Made by a program: the position numbers and the translations under genes. Positions 38,366-46,911 of a stretch of DNA of 64,000 nt are shown here, one piece after another. Source of the stretch: Streptomyces sp. MP131-18 (lineage in GTDB: Bacteria; Actinomycetota; Actinomycetes; Streptomycetales; Streptomycetaceae); assembly GCF_001984575.1 (NCBI RefSeq), contig NZ_LZNS01000001.1, forward strand, positions 7,677,061 through 7,741,060. The letters are read 5' to 3'. The notes beneath the pieces are model-generated. The model saw only the letters and a list, made by a program, of their open reading frames with translations, had not been told where the DNA came from and searched no databases. Position 1 is the first letter of the stretch. Each line of letters starts with the position of its first letter.

Positions 38366-38480
38366 GGACTCTGCGGCACTATTTCGCACAGGTTCCGCCA
38401 CCTCGCGCAGCGGCGGGGAGCGGCACGCGAACGGTGACCGGTCGGCCGACTCCGCGGGCCCGGTCGGGCAAAAGTCCTGG

Positions 38481-39530
38481 TCAGACGGTACGCGTGGGGG
38501 CGGGCCCGGTGGACTCGCGCAGGATGATGCGGTTGAAGTCCGCCGCTTCCAGCTGTCCGGTGGGCGGCTCACCGCGCAGCAGCCCGAGCAGCCGGCGCAC
38601 GGCCTCGCGCCCCTGACGCTCCTGGTCCACGCTGACCGTCGACAGGGTCGGCCGGAAGTAGCGGCCCAGCTCCTCGTCGTTCCAGCCGAAGACGCTCACC
38701 TTGCGCGGTACGTCGATGCCCAGGCTCTGCAAGCCGGTGATGACTCCGAACGCCACCGCGTCCGAGGCGGCGAACACGGCCGTGGCCCCCGATCCCGCGA
38801 TGACCTCGGTCGCGGCGGTCCAGCCGGCCCCGGGGCTCCAGTCGCCCTCGACCACGGCCAGCGATTCGAGCCCCAACTCCTCGATCGTCGCCTCGTACAC
38901 CGCCCGCCGGGCCCGCGCCGACGCCCACTCAAGGGGCCCGGTGACATGGATGAAGCGGCGGTGACCCCACTCCGCCAGGTGACGCATGATCTCCGCAGCC
39001 ACCGACGCGTCCGCGAACGCGCCCTGCGCGCGCATGCTGTCGTCGTACGCGCCCTCGACGACCATGGGCACCCGGATGTCCGACAGCGCGAACCCCCCGG
39101 TGCTCTTCCCGAGGGGGGCGAAGGAGAGGATTCCGTCGGCGCTCTCCGGCTGCAGCAATGCCTCAAGGCGCGTGGCGCGCGCGGCGGCGTCCCCTTCCAG
39201 GCTCACCACGTCCAGCAGGTATCCCGCTTCGTGCGCCGCCGCGGCGGCGCCGCTGAGCACCCTGCTCGGCATGCGTTCCATGGACCCGGGAAGGATGACC
39301 GCGATCCGGTTCGACCGGCGGGTGCGCATGGTCCGTGCCGCCAGATTCGGCCGGTAGCCCAGCTCGGCGACGGCCTGCGCGACCCGCCGGGTGGTGTCCG
39401 GCCGCATGGCCGGGTCCTTGCGCAGGAAGCGGGAGACGGTCTGATGCGATACGCCGGCCAGCCGGGCCACTTCGTAGATGGTCGGGGGTTTCTTCCCGGC
39501 GCGCGGGTGCGTCGAGGGCCGCTCGGTCAT
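38481..39530 (-). CDS. LacI-family repressor of the adjacent sugar regulon
   Basis: 349 residues from ATG 39530 with GGAGGTG upstream. The HTH TIYEVARLAGVSHQTVSRFLRKDPAMRPDTTRRVAQAVAELGYRPN precedes a binding-protein-like effector domain (AVFAASDAVAFGVITGLQSLGIDVPRKVSVFGWNDEELGRYF). It sits between the importer and the oxidoreductase operon, both preceded by GTGATCGATCAC, so it is the natural candidate to bind those sites and release them on sugar binding. It is on the same strand as the importer, but a separate promoter for that operon lies after its stop. Confidence 0.92.
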   Translation of the reverse strand: MTERPSTHPRAGKKPPTIYEVARLAGVSHQTVSRFLRKDPAMRPDTTRRVAQAVAELGYRPNLAARTMRTRRSNRIAVILPGSMERMPSRVLSGAAAAAHEAGYLLDVVSLEGDAAARATRLEALLQPESADGILSFAPLGKSTGGFALSDIRVPMVVEGAYDDSMRAQGAFADASVAAEIMRHLAEWGHRRFIHVTGPLEWASARARRAVYEATIEELGLESLAVVEGDWSPGAGWTAATEVIAGSGATAVFAASDAVAFGVITGLQSLGIDVPRKVSVFGWNDEELGRYFRPTLSTVSVDQERQGREAVRRLLGLLRGEPPTGQLEAADFNRIILRESTGPAPTRTV

Positions 39531-39818
39531 CCGCGCCACCTCCCCGTCCCTCGCCCCGGCCGCCTGAGGCCCGAATTGCCGCGGATCAGTGTATGGGAGC
39601 GAAGCGGAACTGGCCCGCGGATTACCGGGGGGACCGGCCGGGGGACGGGCGCGGCGCGGCGGAACGTGCCCGCGGCCACGCGGCCGGCCCCACCGCCGCC
39701 GTTCCGCGGGTGCCCCGGGGCGGGGGCCGGGTGTCCGAGCCGCGGAACGCCGCCTCCTGCGGGGCGGTACGCCCCTCGTCGCACCGGGCCGAGCCCGCGA
39801 TGAAACGACGCAAAGACC

Positions 39819-39847
39819 TTGTGTGATCGATCACCCGTGTCTAAAGT
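39819..39847 (+). promoter_or_regulatory. Promoter with embedded LacI-type operator for the oxidoreductase operon
   Basis: TTGTGT (39819-39824), 17-base spacer, TAAAGT (39842-39847), with GTGATCGATCAC at 39823-39834 across the spacer. It is a copy of the importer promoter at 38337-38365. Confidence 0.78.
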
Positions 39848-39856
39848 CCAGATGGA

Positions 39857-39870
39857 GCAAGCGCTTACTG
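39857..39870 (+). promoter_or_regulatory. Second LacI-type operator GCAAGCGCTTACTG
   Basis: The core AAGCGCTT (39859-39866) lies just downstream of the -10, before the start codon at 39891. It shares GCAAGCGCTTAC with the site at 12659. The operon therefore seems to have two distinct operators, perhaps for two LacI repressors. Confidence 0.65.
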
Positions 39871-39890
39871 AGCCATGAGGAGTCTTCCGC

Positions 39891-41021
39891 ATGCCCACCT
39901 CACCCTCCCGTCTGCGGGCCGCCGTCGTTGGCACGGGCGGCATCGTCACCGGGAGCCACCTGCCCGCCCTGCGGGCCCACGACGAGCGGGTCGAGCTGAC
40001 CGCCGCCGTGGACATCGACCCCGACCGGCTCGGAACCTTCCGTGCGGCGGCCGATGCCGCGGGCATGACCGGCGTGCGCGGCTACACCGATCTGGACGCC
40101 ATGCTCGCGGAGGCCCGCCCGGACCTGGTCCTGATCGGAACCCCCCCTTCGCTGCACCGCGAGCAGACGGTGGCGGCGCTCGAAGCGGGCGCGTGGGTGC
40201 TGTGCGAGAAGCCGCTGTGCCTGTCGCTCGAGGAGTACGAGGCGATAGCCGCGGCGGAGCAGTCCTCGGGCGCGTTCGCCTCGGTGGTCTTCCAGCACCG
40301 TTACGGCTCGGGCGCCGTGCACGCCCGCGAGCTGATCGCCGGCGGCGAGCTGGGCGCCCCGCTGGTGGCGCACTGCCAGACGACCTGGCACCGGGACGCC
40401 GCCTACTACGCCGTGCCCTGGCGTGGCCGGTGGGCCAGCGAGGGCGGCGGGCCGACCATGGGCCACGGCATCCACCAGTACGACCTGCTGCTGCACCTGC
40501 TGGGCGAGTGGAGCGAGATCCGCGCAATGACCGCGCGGCTGGTCCACGACGTGGAGAGCGAGGACGTCTCCACCGCGCTGGTGCGCTTCGAGAGCGGCGC
40601 GGTTGCCACGGTCGTCAACAGCGTGCTGTCGCCGGACCAGGTCAGCCGCATCCGCATCGACTGCACGGAGGCGACGGTGGAGGTGACCCACCTGTACGGG
40701 CACCGCAACGAGGACTGGGCCTACACCCCGCGCCCCGGCCTCGATGACGAGGCACGCGTCACGCGCTGGCGCACGCCCGCGGCCGACCTGCCCAGCTCCC
40801 ACACCGCCCAGCTGGGAGCCCTGCTGGACGCCCACGGCCGGGGGGAACGTCCGCCCGGCAGCGGTCCGGACGCCCGGCGTACCGTGGAGTTCGCCGCGGC
40901 GCTCTACAAGTCGGCCTTCACCGGCCGTCCCGTCCTGGCCGGGGAGATCCGGCCGGGCGACCCGTTCCACGACGCCATGCACGGCAACCACCCGGAGTGG
41001 GCCCCCAAGGAGGCGCAGTGA
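39891..41021 (+). CDS. Gfo/Idh/MocA-family sugar oxidoreductase
   Basis: 376 residues; ATG 39891 behind GAGGAG. The Rossmann motif VGTGGIVTGSHLPALRAH is at the N-terminus and the EKP motif (WVLCEKPLCLSLEEYEAIAAAE) near residue 105; the C-terminal sheet domain follows (VHARELIAGGELGAPLVAHCQTTWHRD). It should oxidise or reduce a sugar or inositol with NAD(P). Its GTGA overlap with the next gene shows an operon. The substrate is presumably the sugar brought in by the neighbouring importer. Confidence 0.93.
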   Translation: MPTSPSRLRAAVVGTGGIVTGSHLPALRAHDERVELTAAVDIDPDRLGTFRAAADAAGMTGVRGYTDLDAMLAEARPDLVLIGTPPSLHREQTVAALEAGAWVLCEKPLCLSLEEYEAIAAAEQSSGAFASVVFQHRYGSGAVHARELIAGGELGAPLVAHCQTTWHRDAAYYAVPWRGRWASEGGGPTMGHGIHQYDLLLHLLGEWSEIRAMTARLVHDVESEDVSTALVRFESGAVATVVNSVLSPDQVSRIRIDCTEATVEVTHLYGHRNEDWAYTPRPGLDDEARVTRWRTPAADLPSSHTAQLGALLDAHGRGERPPGSGPDARRTVEFAAALYKSAFTGRPVLAGEIRPGDPFHDAMHGNHPEWAPKEAQ

Positions 41022-41956
41022 CCGCCCGACTCACCGCCGTGCACACGCACGGCGACCGCATCACCGTGGCCGCGGACGGCACGGAGATCCTGGCCTACGT
41101 CTACCGGCCCGACCCGGAGGCGTTCGAATCGCGCAAGCCGTACGCCCACCCGCTGCGCACGCTGGCCGGCCATCTGGTGTCCGGCTACCGGCCGAACGAC
41201 CACCGCTGGCACAAGGGCTTGCAGATGACGGCCAGTCACCTGTCGGGTCAGAACTTCTGGGGCGGCAACTCCTACCTCGGCCCGGACACCGGCTACCGGC
41301 GCGTCCCCGAGCGGGTCGGCTCGATGCGCCACGACGCCTTCCCCCGCCTGGAGGCAACCGATGAGCGCGTCGACCTGACCGAGGAGCTGACCTGGATCAG
41401 CAACGGCGGCGAGGAGTGGGCCCGTGAACGGCGCACGCTGGCCGTGCACTCCGCCGACCGGACCGAGGGCGCGTGGGTGCTGGACTGGGCGATTCACCTG
41501 ACCAACGTGCGGGGTGAGCCGCTCCACTTCGGCTCGCCGACCACCGCCGGCCGGGAGATGGCCGGCTACACCGGCCTCCAGTGGCGCGGGCCCCGGGACT
41601 TCACCGGCGGCCAGGTCCTCACCCCCGAGGGGCCCGCCACCGACGAGGCGACCATGGGGACGCCCGCCACCGAGGCGTCCTGGATCGGCTTCACCACCGA
41701 ACACGACGACGTCGACGCCCACTCCACCCTCGTCTTCGCCCACGCCCCGGAGAACACCGGTGCGGCGGCCGTCCATCCGTCCCACTGGTTCGTGCGGTCC
41801 GTGCCGATCCCGACCGTGGCGTTCTCCTGGGCGTTCTTCGAGGAGTTCGAGCTCGCGCCGCAGCAGTCCTTCTCCTACCGCTACCGCGTGGTCGTCGCGG
41901 ACGGGGCCTGGGAGGCCGGGCGCGTCGGTAAGTACCTGGAGGCACTGCCGTGGTGA
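41018..41956 (+). CDS. PmoA-like (DUF6807) protein
   Basis: 312 residues from GTG 41018, with a perfect AAGGAGG 5 bases upstream; the start overlaps the previous stop (GTGA). Recognisable family parts are YVYRPDPEAFESRKPYAHPLRTLAGHLVSGYRPNDHRWHKGLQM, GGNSYLGPDTGY and HPSHWFVRSVPIPTVAFSWAFFEEFELAPQQSFSYRYRVVVADG. These proteins often accompany Gfo/Idh/MocA oxidoreductases in sugar operons but have no proven activity. HRWHKG and NDH could be a metal site. Cytosolic. Confidence 0.88.
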   Translation: MTARLTAVHTHGDRITVAADGTEILAYVYRPDPEAFESRKPYAHPLRTLAGHLVSGYRPNDHRWHKGLQMTASHLSGQNFWGGNSYLGPDTGYRRVPERVGSMRHDAFPRLEATDERVDLTEELTWISNGGEEWARERRTLAVHSADRTEGAWVLDWAIHLTNVRGEPLHFGSPTTAGREMAGYTGLQWRGPRDFTGGQVLTPEGPATDEATMGTPATEASWIGFTTEHDDVDAHSTLVFAHAPENTGAAAVHPSHWFVRSVPIPTVAFSWAFFEEFELAPQQSFSYRYRVVVADGAWEAGRVGKYLEALPW

Positions 41957-42696
41957 GCCTGCCGCACCCGCTGCCCGGCGCCGTCGGCCTCTCCCACCTG
42001 TCCGCCTACGAGTGGGAGGCGGCCGACGGGGTGTGCGGCGGCAGCCCGCACCTGCATCTGGTGTGCACCGAGGCGTACGTCGTCACCGGCGGACGCGGCG
42101 CGGTGCAGACCCTCAGCCCCGACGGCTACCGCGACATCCCGCTGGAGGCCGGATCGGTCGCCTGGTTCACCCCCGGCACCGTGCACCGCATGGTCCAGGG
42201 CGGCGACCTGCGCATCACGGTGCTGATGCAGAACAGCGGCCTGCCGGAGGCCGGGGACGCGGTCTTCACCTTCCCGCCGGACGTGCTGGCCGATCCGGAA
42301 CGGTACGCCGCCGCGGCGGCCCTGCCCGCGCGGACCGGTCCGGAGGCGCAGGCCGCGGCCCGCAAGCGCCGAGACCTGGCCGTCGAGGGCTTCCTGCCGC
42401 TGCGCGAGGCACTCAGGGCCGGTGACAACGGGCCGTACCTGGAATTCCAGCAGGCCGCCGCCCGCCTGGTCCGGGACAGGACGCCCGCCTGGCGCGAACT
42501 GTGGGAGGCCGGCCCGCTGGCCACCGCGCAGCGTACCGGCGAGCAGCTCGCCGCCCTGGAGGCGGGGGACCCGCAGTACCTCGCGGCGGCCACGGCGTTC
42601 GACACCGCCCCGACGCGCCTGGGCGGCTACGGCATGTGCGGGCGCCGCGACGAGTACGAACTGCCGGGCACCACGCTCCCTTACCGGAGCGAGTGA
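41950..42696 (+). CDS. Cupin-domain protein of the same operon
   Basis: 248 residues from GTG 41950 (or 41953), overlapping the upstream gene by 7 bp, with GGAGG before it. Residues about 20-100 are a cupin barrel (PHLHLVCTEAYVVTGGRGAVQTLSPDGYRDIPLEAGSVAWFTPGTVHRMVQGGDLRITVLM) with candidate metal His residues in PHLHL and TVHRM. The C-terminal 140 residues are helical and not recognised. It is probably a sugar isomerase or sugar-binding protein acting with the two upstream genes. Confidence 0.85.
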   Translation: MVSLPHPLPGAVGLSHLSAYEWEAADGVCGGSPHLHLVCTEAYVVTGGRGAVQTLSPDGYRDIPLEAGSVAWFTPGTVHRMVQGGDLRITVLMQNSGLPEAGDAVFTFPPDVLADPERYAAAAALPARTGPEAQAAARKRRDLAVEGFLPLREALRAGDNGPYLEFQQAAARLVRDRTPAWRELWEAGPLATAQRTGEQLAALEAGDPQYLAAATAFDTAPTRLGGYGMCGRRDEYELPGTTLPYRSE

Positions 42697-42705
42697 CGCC
42701 CTGAC

Positions 42706-42753
42706 GCCGCCGACCGCTCGCTCCCGCCCGGGGCGGAAGGAGCGGTCGGCGGC
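42706..42753 (+). terminator. Stem-loop terminator after the cupin gene
   Basis: A perfect 14-bp inverted repeat, GCCGCCGACCGCTC, with a 20-base loop begins 10 bp past the stop. Confidence 0.7.
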
Positions 42754-43015
42754 ACGCGGCCCCGCGGGTCGGCCCCTTCTCGACGACTTCCCACGCGCTC
42801 GCCCGCTCGCGGCGCACGGTGACGGCCGGATCGAGGCGTTCCCGCATTCTCTGCGGTCGCAGCCCTTGACCCCGGACGCGCCACCTTCATACTGAGCAAC
42901 GTTGGTCACGGTTGCGCGAGCCGAGCCGGCCGCCCGGGCTCTCGCTCTCCGTGCAGCCGTTCCGCCCCGCACCGTTCCGCTGTCGCACCGCGCGGCTTCG
43001 CACGCCTAATAGCTC

Positions 43016-43038
43016 GAACGTCGTTCGCCATGTCGAAC
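43016..43038 (+). promoter_or_regulatory. Operator shared with the GH127 gene
   Basis: GAACGTCGTTCG followed by CCATGTCGAAC; the inverted repeat GTTCG(6)CGAAC is perfect here. It agrees with 20898-20920 at 19 of 23 positions. A possible -10 TAATAG lies at 43007-43012, so the site would overlap the start of transcription. The rest of 42754-43145 shows no gene. Confidence 0.6.
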
Positions 43039-43145
43039 GGTCGCGCGGTCGCATGGTCGCGAGGGGGGTGGCTGCGTGCCCCATGACCCTTAAGGAGAAG
43101 GCGCGGCGGCCCGATGGTTGCGCAACCATTCAGATGGGAGAAGGA

Positions 43146-45986
43146 ATGCCGCACGCGAGAGCACGAACTCGGCCGATGGCGGTACTCGCCGCTCTGGCCG
43201 TCCTGTTCGCGACCGTCGTCGCGCTCGGTGCGCCGTCGCAGGCGGCCGGGCCGCGGCAGGAGCCGTACGCGGGCTACCTGTTCACGTACTTCACGGGTGA
43301 GGGCAGTGCCGAAGGCGAGCAGGTCCACCTCGCGCTGAGCGAGGGCAACGACCCGCTGAACTGGCGGGAGTTGAACGGCGGACGGCCCGTACTGACCTCC
43401 ACCCTGGGGGAGCGGGGCGTGCGCGATCCGTTCGTCATCCGCGCCCCCGAGGGGGACCGCTTCTACCTGATCGCCACGGATCTGCGGATTCACGGGAACG
43501 GCGACTGGGACGGCGCCCAGCGGCACGGCAGCCGCTCGATCATGGTGTGGGAGTCGACCGACCTGGTGAACTGGTCGGAGCAGCGGTCGGTTGAGGTATC
43601 GCCGCCGACGGCGGGCAACACCTGGGCGCCGGAGGCGTACTGGGACGCCGAGCGTGGCGTGTACGTGGTGTTCTGGGCCTCCAAGCTGTACGCGGAGGAC
43701 GATCCGGACCACACGGGGTCAAGCTACAACCGGATGATGTACGCCACGACCCAGGACTTCGACACGTTCAGCGAAGCACGGGTGTGGCACGACCCCGGCC
43801 ATTCGGTGATCGACTCGACGGTCATCGCGCACGAGGGCACGTATTACCGCTTCACCAAGGACGAACGGGACACCTCCGCCACCAACCCCTGCGGCAAGTT
43901 CATCACGGCGGAGCGGGCCACCGATCTGCTGGACCCGTCCTGGGACCTCGTGGCCGAGTGCATCGGCCGGGAGACCGCGGGCAGCCCGGGAATCGACCGC
44001 GGCGAGGGGCCCACGATCTTCAAGTCCAACACCGAGGACAAGTGGTACCTGTTCATCGACGAGTTCGGCGGGCGCGGCTACGTTCCGTTCGAGACGACAG
44101 ACCTGGCGTCCGGCGAGTGGACGATGGTGCGGGACTACGATCTGCCGGCGTCGCCCCGCCACGGAACGGTGCTGCCGCTCACGCAGTCCGAATACGACCG
44201 CGTCGCCGAGCGCTGGGGCACCGAGCGCGAGGCCGACGAGAACGGCCTCGTCGCGCACTGGCCGCTGGACGGCACGGCGGCCGACGCCGCCGGGCACGGC
44301 TACGACGGCACCCCGGCCGGGGACGTCCGATGGGCGGCCGACGGGCTGGAGTTCGGCGGCACCGACGGCCACGTACGGCTGCCGGACCACATGCTGTCCG
44401 GGGCGGATGCCGTGACGGTCTCGGCCGACGTGTGGATCGCTCCCGGCCAGCGCACGCCGTACTTCCTGTTCGGCTTCGGCAATACGGCGGCGAACGGGCG
44501 GGGCGACGGCTACCTGTTCGCCACGGGCGGTACCGAGGACGGCGGCTTCCGGGCGGCGGTGGCCACGGGCGACTGGACCACCGAGCAGCAGTCGGCGTCC
44601 GCGGGTGGCGTACCGCGCGGGGAGTGGCACAACATCGCCTACACCGTCGGTGACGGCAGCGGCGTGCTGTACCTCGACGGCACGGAAGTCGCGCGGAACG
44701 ACGCGGTGACGGTGCGGCCGTCCGACATCGGGGACGGCTTCACCAGCGCCAACTACCTGGGGCGCTCCCAGTACAGCGCCGACCAGTCATTCGAAGGCCG
44801 GATGCGCGATGTCCGGCTGTACAACCGGTCCTTGCCCGCCGCGGAACTGCCCGTCAACGCCACCGCGCTGCTCGGGGCCGAGCTGCGGCAGCTGAAGGCG
44901 CCCGCCGTGATCGAGCCGTCCTCCGCCACGGTCACCCTGCCGGTGGAACCCGGCACCGGGCTCGACCGGCTGCGGCCCCGGTTCGACCTGGCGCCCGGCG
45001 CGCGGATCAGTCCGCGCAACGGCGCGCGGGTCGACCTGCGGGAGCCGGTGACCTACACCGTCACCGGCGCGGACGGGGCCACGCGCAACTGGACGGTCAC
45101 CGCCCGCGAACTGCGCGCCCCCGCGCTGCCCGGACTCAACGCCGACCCGCACATCGTGGCGTTCGGCGACACCTACTACCTCTACCCGACCACGGACGGC
45201 TTCGACGGCTGGAGCGGGACGACGTTCAGCGCCTGGTCCTCCGAGGACCTGGTCAACTGGCGCAACGAGGGCGTCATTCTCGATCTGGGGCCCGACGTCT
45301 CCTGGGCGGACTCCCGCGCCTGGGCCCCGGCGATGGCCGAGCGGAACGGGAAGTACTACTTCTACTACTGCGCCGAGGCCAAGATCGGTGTGGCGGTGGG
45401 CGATTCACCGACCGGCCCGTTCACCGACTCCGGCGCGCCGCTCGTCGCGGCCAACCCGGACGGCGGCGGCCAGCCCATCGATCCCGCGGTGTTCACCGAC
45501 TCCGACGGGACGCCCTACCTCTACTGGGGCAACGGCTCGGCCTGGGTGGTGCCGCTCAACGAGGACATGGTGTCCTACGACCCCGAACGCGTCACGCGCA
45601 TCGACGGCCTGACGGACTTCCGCGAGGGCCTGTTCATGGTCGAGCGGGAGGGCACCTACCACCTGACCTATTCCATCGACGACACGCGCAGCGAGAACTA
45701 CCGGGTCGGCTATGCCACCGGGCCGAGCCCCACCGGCCCGTTCACCTACCGGGGCGTGATCCTCGCGAAGGACCCGGCCCAGGGCATCCTGGGCACCGGC
45801 CACAACTCGGTGCTGCGCGTGCCGGGTACCGACGCCTGGTACATCGTCTATCACCGGTTCGCCATCCCGGACGGCGACGGCACGCACCGCGAGACGGTCA
45901 TCGACGAGATGACCTTCTCACCCGATGGCCTGATCGAGCCGGTCACCCCCACGCTGGAGGGCATCGAGCCGCATCCGGTGCCCTGA
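43146..45986 (+). CDS. Secreted two-catalytic-domain GH43 enzyme with LamG-like domain
   Basis: 946 residues from ATG 43146 (GAGAAGGA upstream). Signal peptide 1-33. N-terminal GH43 about 35-345 (VRDPFVIRAPEGDRFYLIATD, SVIDSTVIAHEGTYYRFTKD, GPTIFKSNTEDKWYLFIDEF); a LamG/concanavalin-like domain about 365-575 (NGLVAHWPLDGTAADAAGH); an Ig-like stretch (TYTVTGADGATRNWTVTA); then a second GH43 about 660-945 (LNADPHIVAFGDTYYLYPT, IDPAVFTDSDGTPYLYWG, REGLFMVEREGTYHLTYS). Both propellers keep the Asp/Asp/Glu set. The two halves are from different GH43 subgroups, so they may attack different arabinan or arabinoxylan bonds. Confidence 0.9.
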   Translation: MPHARARTRPMAVLAALAVLFATVVALGAPSQAAGPRQEPYAGYLFTYFTGEGSAEGEQVHLALSEGNDPLNWRELNGGRPVLTSTLGERGVRDPFVIRAPEGDRFYLIATDLRIHGNGDWDGAQRHGSRSIMVWESTDLVNWSEQRSVEVSPPTAGNTWAPEAYWDAERGVYVVFWASKLYAEDDPDHTGSSYNRMMYATTQDFDTFSEARVWHDPGHSVIDSTVIAHEGTYYRFTKDERDTSATNPCGKFITAERATDLLDPSWDLVAECIGRETAGSPGIDRGEGPTIFKSNTEDKWYLFIDEFGGRGYVPFETTDLASGEWTMVRDYDLPASPRHGTVLPLTQSEYDRVAERWGTEREADENGLVAHWPLDGTAADAAGHGYDGTPAGDVRWAADGLEFGGTDGHVRLPDHMLSGADAVTVSADVWIAPGQRTPYFLFGFGNTAANGRGDGYLFATGGTEDGGFRAAVATGDWTTEQQSASAGGVPRGEWHNIAYTVGDGSGVLYLDGTEVARNDAVTVRPSDIGDGFTSANYLGRSQYSADQSFEGRMRDVRLYNRSLPAAELPVNATALLGAELRQLKAPAVIEPSSATVTLPVEPGTGLDRLRPRFDLAPGARISPRNGARVDLREPVTYTVTGADGATRNWTVTARELRAPALPGLNADPHIVAFGDTYYLYPTTDGFDGWSGTTFSAWSSEDLVNWRNEGVILDLGPDVSWADSRAWAPAMAERNGKYYFYYCAEAKIGVAVGDSPTGPFTDSGAPLVAANPDGGGQPIDPAVFTDSDGTPYLYWGNGSAWVVPLNEDMVSYDPERVTRIDGLTDFREGLFMVEREGTYHLTYSIDDTRSENYRVGYATGPSPTGPFTYRGVILAKDPAQGILGTGHNSVLRVPGTDAWYIVYHRFAIPDGDGTHRETVIDEMTFSPDGLIEPVTPTLEGIEPHPVP

Positions 45987-46015
45987 CGAACGGAGCGGGC
46001 ACGAACGGAGCGTGC

Positions 46016-46053
46016 ACGGACGGCCGGTGCGGCGCCGCACCGGCCGTCCGTTT
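46016..46053 (+). terminator. Strong stem-loop terminator after the double GH43
   Basis: A perfect 36-bp palindrome (18-bp arms beginning ACGGACGGCC) followed by TT. It lies between convergent genes and may stop both. Confidence 0.85.
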
Positions 46054-46066
46054 GCGCCCGCCCGCG

Positions 46067-46834
46067 TCAGCGGGGTGGGGCCGGGAGGGTGAAGGCCCAG
46101 CCCTGGGACGCGAACTCGGGGATGATCATGTCCACGGCGGCCACGGTCGCGCTGCGGTCCCCGCCGCCGTCGTGCAGCAGCACCACGGCTCCCGGCGTGA
46201 TGCCGGACCTGAGGCGCTGGGCGAGCTGGTCGGCCGTGGACGGTTCCCAGTCGTTGATGGCCAGCCGCCAGCCCAGCGGCTGCATGCCCAGGCTCGCCGC
46301 CACCGCCGGGGTCTGCCCCCAACTGCCGTTCGGTGCACGGAAGTACGGGATCGGTGCGCCCGGTACGGCCGCGCGGATCGCGGCGCTGGTCTGCTCCAGG
46401 TCGGCGCGGATCTGCTCGGGAGTCCAGGAGGCCATGTCGCTGTGGTGCATGGAGTGGTTGCACAGCGTATGGCCGTCCGCGGCGATCTGCCGCACCAGGT
46501 CCGGATACTGCCGCACGTGGTCACCCCACAGGCAGAACACGGCCTTGGTGCCGTTCTCCCGCAGGAGTTGCAGAAGGCCCGGCGTGTTGGCGGGGTCGGG
46601 GCCGTCGTCGAAAGTGAAGGCGACCGTCCGGCCATCGATCCCGGTCGAGTCGATGATCGTGCTGTCCGCCGTGGTGCCAGGACCGCCGTCGTGCGTGGCC
46701 TGCACCGGGCCCGCGGCGCCCGACGTGGCGGCCACACACAGGCCGAGGCCGGCCAGCAGCGCCAGCAGGCGGGCCCGCGCCCGGCTGATGCGGCGACGTG
46801 CGCCCGCTCGGTGGGGTGGGTCGATGGGATTCAT
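46067..46834 (-). CDS. Secreted NodB-type polysaccharide deacetylase (CE4)
   Basis: 255 residues from ATG 46834. The N-terminus has a signal or anchor segment (RLLALLAGLGLCVAATSGAA). The NodB domain shows TFDDGPDPANTP (metal Asp), HSMHHSDM (metal His pair), RAPNGSWGQTP and VVLLHDGGGD (catalytic His). Such enzymes remove acetyl groups from xylan, chitin or peptidoglycan. It lies just downstream of the GH11 xylanase on the same strand, 78 bp after it, so acetyl-xylan is a reasonable substrate guess, and the two may be co-transcribed. Confidence 0.9.
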   Translation of the reverse strand: MNPIDPPHRAGARRRISRARARLLALLAGLGLCVAATSGAAGPVQATHDGGPGTTADSTIIDSTGIDGRTVAFTFDDGPDPANTPGLLQLLRENGTKAVFCLWGDHVRQYPDLVRQIAADGHTLCNHSMHHSDMASWTPEQIRADLEQTSAAIRAAVPGAPIPYFRAPNGSWGQTPAVAASLGMQPLGWRLAINDWEPSTADQLAQRLRSGITPGAVVLLHDGGGDRSATVAAVDMIIPEFASQGWAFTLPAPPR

Positions 46835-46911
46835 TGGTCCTCACTCGTTCCCTTCCGGCTCGTTTCGCGGCCCGGCGGCATCCCTGCACGGCCGCGAGCG
46901 AGCGGGCCGCG

